The position numbers and the translations under genes are program-made. The notes under the pieces are model-generated. The model was not told where the DNA came from, searched no databases, and worked only from the letters and a program-made list of their open reading frames with translations. Positions 23,901-29,900 of a stretch of DNA of 32,451 nucleotides are shown here, in pieces. The stretch's first letter is position 1, and each line of letters opens with the position of its first letter. Location: assembly GCF_001949145.1 (NCBI RefSeq), contig NW_019091531.1, forward strand, positions 411,386-443,836, given 5' to 3'. The stretch is from Acanthaster planci. Taxonomy: Eukaryota; Echinodermata; Asteroidea; Valvatida; Acanthasteridae.

Positions 23901-26900
23901 TCAACTGGCACATATCTCCACCATCACAATGCTATTAAAGTCTTCAACTGCAAAGCGGCGCAGCGTTTAGCCAACCCAACCTGATATAGAAGAACTTTAA
24001 CTTTAATACTTACAAATTTGCTCTCTTTCTGTGTCGTTTACTGAGCGCCGGACCCTCCTGTTTTCAGCCGAACATCCAAGGGCTTAACAAGCCAGGAAAG
24101 AAGGAAAAGCAACTTCCAGCTTGAGCTTAAGTATTAATGCACTTCTTCCTCCCCGATACCGACAACGTATTGAAAACGAACTTTTATAGGGCACACTTAA
24201 ACTAATGCTTCATCTTGCACTGGATATGAAGATTTATTAGTTACCCCCAAAATTTAACAGCCATGACATAAACAACGAACAGAGAGGAATTCCATTCCGT
24301 AATTCTACCTTAGCTTGGCAATCGTCAACTCTAAACCCGGATAAATGGGCCAATTGGGGATCGGGCAAATAATTTCCTCTAATTTTGTATGGAGGATCAG
24401 ACTGAGCATTGTTTTCATCCAGATTTCTCCTCATCACACAGAATCCACACAGAATTGCTACTCCAATGCACAGAGAACAGTCATGCGGACGAGAATTAAA
24501 AGGCTTCTATAACAAAGTTAGATGATCGATCATACCTTCTCTGTGCGGAATATTAAGGTTGGCATTTGACAGAACTGTAATTCCAGCGTCCTGAGAAGAG
24601 AGAAATGGAAATAGACGGGAAAAAAACATTTTGAAGCTTGAAACTTTGTATTTATTTTCACCTCACTCTGAACTTTTAACCAATTCGAACAGTTCGTTTC
24701 AGGGTAACTGGACTGAAACAACACGATATGTCCGCATGGAACTGTATCACCGAGTAGTTCATAGCTCAGCCCAAAGAAAGCTGGGCTTGGAATGTGTCAC
24801 TGACGTTTTCTCTGGCGGGCCTATTATTTCTGGTATTGCTGGGGGGCAACAGAATGGAATTTTTCTTTGCAGAAAACGACTGTCCATTTTGCCATCCATG
24901 AAAATTGTCACTTTAAGAACAATGATAGCAACATCTCAATAATGCTGGTGCCTATATTCAACATGTCTCCAGGGTTCAACTTTCCCCCTATCCTACGCTG
25001 GACACGCTAACAATCATTTAGACACAAATTTTTATGGACCTTCGACGTAACCTTCTCACAAAACACTCATTTTCCAGAGACATGCATGCCAGCACAAAAT
25101 GCTAGCTTTACCATGGGGCCATGAAATGTAGATGAATGAAACAAGGAAAGCCCTAGGTTGGATTGATTGAAACTTTGCAGATAAACTGTATGCCATGACA
25201 TCCATCCCATGTTTTAATTGAAAAATTAACAGTGAACATCTAAGATCACGGGGTTGGAATTTGCCCCTGCGGTATAAGTTGGTCCAAAATAGCCGCATTC
25301 CCTTATCAGACTTGAGCTGACGCACGCCCTGATCAGTTGAAAAAGCCAGGCTAGTGGAAAGTCTTCATTTTGGTTGGTAACACATGCATTTATATTCACT
25401 CGTGATTCAGAGAGGTGCAGTTTCCACCAAAGAAGCCTTGGTTGTTACGGAAAATTGCGCCCTCTCTTGGTCCTTTGTGGGGCTGATAGGGCTAATCATC
25501 TCAAGTTTTCGTCGTGAGCTAAAACAAATAACAAGATTAACCAGCAATACCTTGAAGATGGCGGCTGCATCCTGTCCACCTCCTGGTCCACAGCCTAAAT
25601 CATACCCGGCCATTCTCTTGAAAACCTAGCACATGACAATATGCCTAACTTGATTAGTATTGAAAGATCAATTTCCGAAATCTCGCATCTTTTCACCAGC
25701 GGCTGATCTAAAGGTTGGATGTTTAGGACTTAAGCTAAAGATGTACAGTTGGAATAGCTCAAAGAAAGATGACACTTTGTACATTATTTCAGAAATTTGA
25801 ATTACGAATGAAAGCATCTTAAGTTCAACATGATTACGCCTCCAAGGTTCCTTTTACGGACTTGGTTTCGGCGTGAAGCAATCTCATCTTTCACCTCTTG
25901 ATTGAAAAGCTTCTTGCTACAACATGCACCGAACCGGTAAAGTTATCGCAAATACTATCTATGGGGAAACTCGATCATATGACAAGAGTTGACGCAGCAA
26001 TGGACCTTATTCCTGTGCAGGTCATTTTGATCTTGTTCATCGAATCTACATGTGGTATAAAAATAGTTTACTGGTGAATGGGATGGTAGCCGACTATTTT
26101 ATTTATTCATGTATTCTTTTACTTTGCAAAATATCACACTGGCATAATGTGGATGACAATTCGTTATCACTTTGTACCTTCTTTTGCGTGAGTCGGTGGT
26201 ATTTACGAAGCTTGAAAACGGCTTCATCCACTGCAAGTAAGCCGACCCTTGTTCCTCTCTTGCCTGTGATCTCTAAATCAACATTCTGGCCGCTGCGGTC
26301 CGACTTGAATACGTCGCCCTCTTGAATGACGGGTGCTCGGAATGATAATCCAATCTGGGCAAACAGATTCATTTTATACACTTCTGAAGTAAACAATACA
26401 TAGTTTCTTTTTTATCTGTGACAGATTCTTCATTTTCACAAAAGTACCTTTCTAAAATTCACCGCTATAGGCCTTTGTCAATAAAAGAAACCCCAAATAG
26501 GCGTACTGAATTCGGCTTGGAAACTTAAATTTGCTCCTAAGCTGCAATCAATCACACATGAACGTTTCATCTCGTGGTCTGGTGAAAATAGAAACATTGT
26601 CAAGGCAGTACTGCATTTGCCGTCTGGCAGAAATAAAGAATTACGTTTATTTAATAATCAAACATTCTACGTAAAATGTGTAATTAGCAAGTTTCAGAAT
26701 GTAACTGAAAAGGGTCCAAAAATATCAGATGGAATTTGGAAGACCTTGTGTTTTTTTTTAGCAAAAAAATTTGATTCATGAATTTGATTCAATTAACAGA
26801 TACGGAGCACTGACATATGCTCACGGGAGCATTTGTCTAATTGTTGGTCCGGTGAGCAGGTCTGAATTGCCCGACACAGACCTGCTAAAACCCACAGCTC

Positions 26901-29900
26901 ACTAAATCCAACGACTGTGCATGGGAGGTTTTGCTCCCGAATCTTGCCAAGCCCAGCCCGATCCACAAAGTCGAGAAAACATGGCACAAACACGGCGTCA
27001 CCCACTAAAAAAATATTGGAAAAGGACCAGCTTGCTTACGGGATTCTTGCACTTCTCCTCCACATCGACCAGGAGTGCATCAGTAATGACGCGGCCATCA
27101 TCCTTTGTGTAGTAGGCGACCACTCGCGCCGAGGGGGCCATGTCGTGGGTAACCATGAAATTTAGGGCTGTGTTCAAGTTGACCAGGTCTTTGGCACCCT
27201 TGTGCACTATTTTCCCACCGGCAATTACCTGTCGGAATTAGGGTCAGTGCAGCAATAATACGCATGTGTTTTGTGTCTACCAGTGAGATCAGAGTGCTTC
27301 TTTACTGTTTGTTCTTAAATGCTTAGTGGGTTGAAACTGGCATTGGCAGTTTATCATTATAATTACAACATTATCGTGAGCATTTTATTCGACTTTCTAG
27401 CTCATTGTATATTTTACAAGCGGAAAATGTTTAATAAATGAGTTTTACTTTCAAACAGAACTGATGGATTTATTTGTCCGTCTAAAACTGGTGTAAGGCC
27501 TAACGTAATTGACGTACAGCGAACGTGGTTAGATCATTGAATTTTTTTATACCAGATTCAGTCATCTTCATTTGTAACAAAACTGTCGTGGTCTTTTTCT
27601 GGATATTCACGTGGGATTTTTATTAGTGATCGCTTAATGCGGAAGGAGTATTTGCTCTATATGAAATAGACGACAATAAACAGGAGTAACACCACTTACA
27701 AAGTAGTTCAATATGTCGACAAGTTGAGGGTGAGTCAGCTGAACTTCTACCGTACTGTGCTTTCCAATCTGACAATAAATACGTATAAATCAAAACTGCC
27801 AAAGTTATTCACACTAGGAGTCAAGGCTGGTAGGGATACAAGTAGCGCCTTCCCCGTCAGCGAGGGAAAAAAGGAAAAAATATTGTGGCACATTTTGGGG
27901 CAAAAACGACTGTTTCCAAATGACAGGTTTTGAATAACGTTCCAAAGCGTCCCATGAGATGCTGCTAGCTCTCACTTCTCGATTTTTTTCACGGTATGTT
28001 TCTACTCTGCCTCCTCCAGAGAGTGTTGTTTACAAAATTCGGCCACACATCTTCAAAAAGATTTTCAAGTTTCGATCTGACGATATGCAAATGCTTCAAC
28101 GCCAGCACGAACAGATGTCACGTGGGCCTATTCAGAACACTCCGAGACTCCTAAAATCTATCATGCCCTCCACATGCATTTCAAATGTACCATGTATCTC
28201 TATGAAATGATTCTGATGCCTTGGGTTGTTTTAGAGCTCTCGTACAGATGGCTCCCATTAATTTAATACTAGAGTGGCTTTATTCTGTTGCAGTGGTCCA
28301 GTACTGGCACCTTACGCAACTGATTTGAACATAACAGATTCATTAGTCTCCAAACTACACGGGTACCTGTTGAGTTCGTCTGACATCTCCAGATGGCACG
28401 CGTACCACCAGGTATTCGGAAGACAGGGATTGCGGCTGGATAACCGTTGTGTCTCGTGTGTTTGCACCTTCCAAATCTGGGTCGTCTGTCTCCAACTGCA
28501 CACAACATAGACAACGCATTTGTTTTAGTTTAATGTCAAACAACTGCAATCATTCATTTCATGCACGTTTACTAGTTCTGCAGCCTTGCAACTCGTGTCG
28601 ACGGGGTTACTAACATATGCTATTCAGTCTGAGGGTTTCTTGAATTTGGACATTCTCAGAAATACGCTGAAAATTTTACATCTGATTTCGTTTAACTGAA
28701 AATGCGTAAGCGCGAATATTATGGCACACTGGAATTTTTGGAGGCCCTCACTTTTTGAAACCCATTGCACAGTGAATTGACCACACGTGCCTATTCGCCC
28801 TGAGCTGAAGTGCACCCTCACCGGCGAAAGAAAGGCAGATGATGCTACGTTTTCCACCGGATTCTTGCACAGGTGTGGCGTGCACGCGAAGACCACACAT
28901 TCCAGACTAAATTCGTTGCGTGTTCTCAGCGTGCTCGGGGTCAAACGTGCATAAACTTACACGCCTATGCGATAAGTGCGTACCAAAGGACTGTCACTTT
29001 CACTTCAAAACATGCCCTCTTCTGTTCCAGCTCAAAGCAGATTGGATAATCCGCCACAAGCTACAGCACGGAAGCAACAACGGAAAAACTGTACTGCTAA
29101 ATTTCTAGACTTGAACAGGTCGGGATTTTCTGTGACTTTGTGTGTTTATGCTTTGGATACGGAGACTGCGTTTACAGTCCTGAAAGGCATGTCTGCAGCT
29201 GTGTGACATTTCTTGCTTCACGCCCTCTTGTGTCCACTTGTGAGTTCAGACTGACTAGTGACTGGTGACGCACATGTACATGTTTGACATATGTTGTACA
29301 ATGATGGCTATCAAATGCGGGTGCCTCATATACGAGTTACGCGACAGCCAGAGCGCGACGGGGGTAGCGGGTTAGCGTAGCGGTTTTCCCTCGCCTTGCA
29401 CCAATGAGGCCCAGGTTCGAGTCCCAGCTTGTACCAAGCTTAAGTGTATTTGGGTTCCAGTCCATACTCGCTCTCGCAGGTTTTCTCCGGGCACTCCGGT
29501 TTCCTTCTGCCTCTAAAACTGGACCTTCTTCCTAACTCCGTAACGTGATGCTGATTAACAAATTGTATGAATAAACGTACAGTTATTGGCGCAAATAGCC
29601 TGAGATGCTGAAAGCGCCATTGAAACAAAAAACAAACAACAGAGTGTGACGACTGTGTACAAGCTAGTGAAGGGAATGACTAACTGGGAAAAAGCAACAT
29701 ACGTCCGACTTGATTGAGGTCTACAAAATTCCAAACTTCCTGTAGCCCCTTCAAATTCTCCCATTTTGAGGATTTAACGTGTGATTTTTTTGCTTGCCCG
29801 AGGCTTACTGTGACGGTTATCTGGGTAGCGTCATCAGGCACATCCAGCCTGAAGTCCACCTCTCCCTGTGCACCCGACAACTTTCGGAGGACATCACCGG

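Noticed and set aside
24014-24057. A shorter exon 10 with acceptor aaaacag|GAGG, and another frame reading a KRHRKR basic site.
   Set aside because: That frame meets a stop on joining exon 11, and the short exon loses the conserved LNK Cys. The longer exon with a real pyrimidine tract fits C3 throughout.
28624-28944. Minus-strand open frame of about 107 codons in the exon 4/3 intron.
   Set aside because: No domain or family pattern recognised, no splice signals tied to the flanking exons, and the C3-like protein is continuous without it. It could be a repeat fragment.
29361-29430. A functional tRNA gene.
   Set aside because: The cloverleaf stems are not maintained, and the A/B boxes are followed by a SINE body, tail and target duplication.
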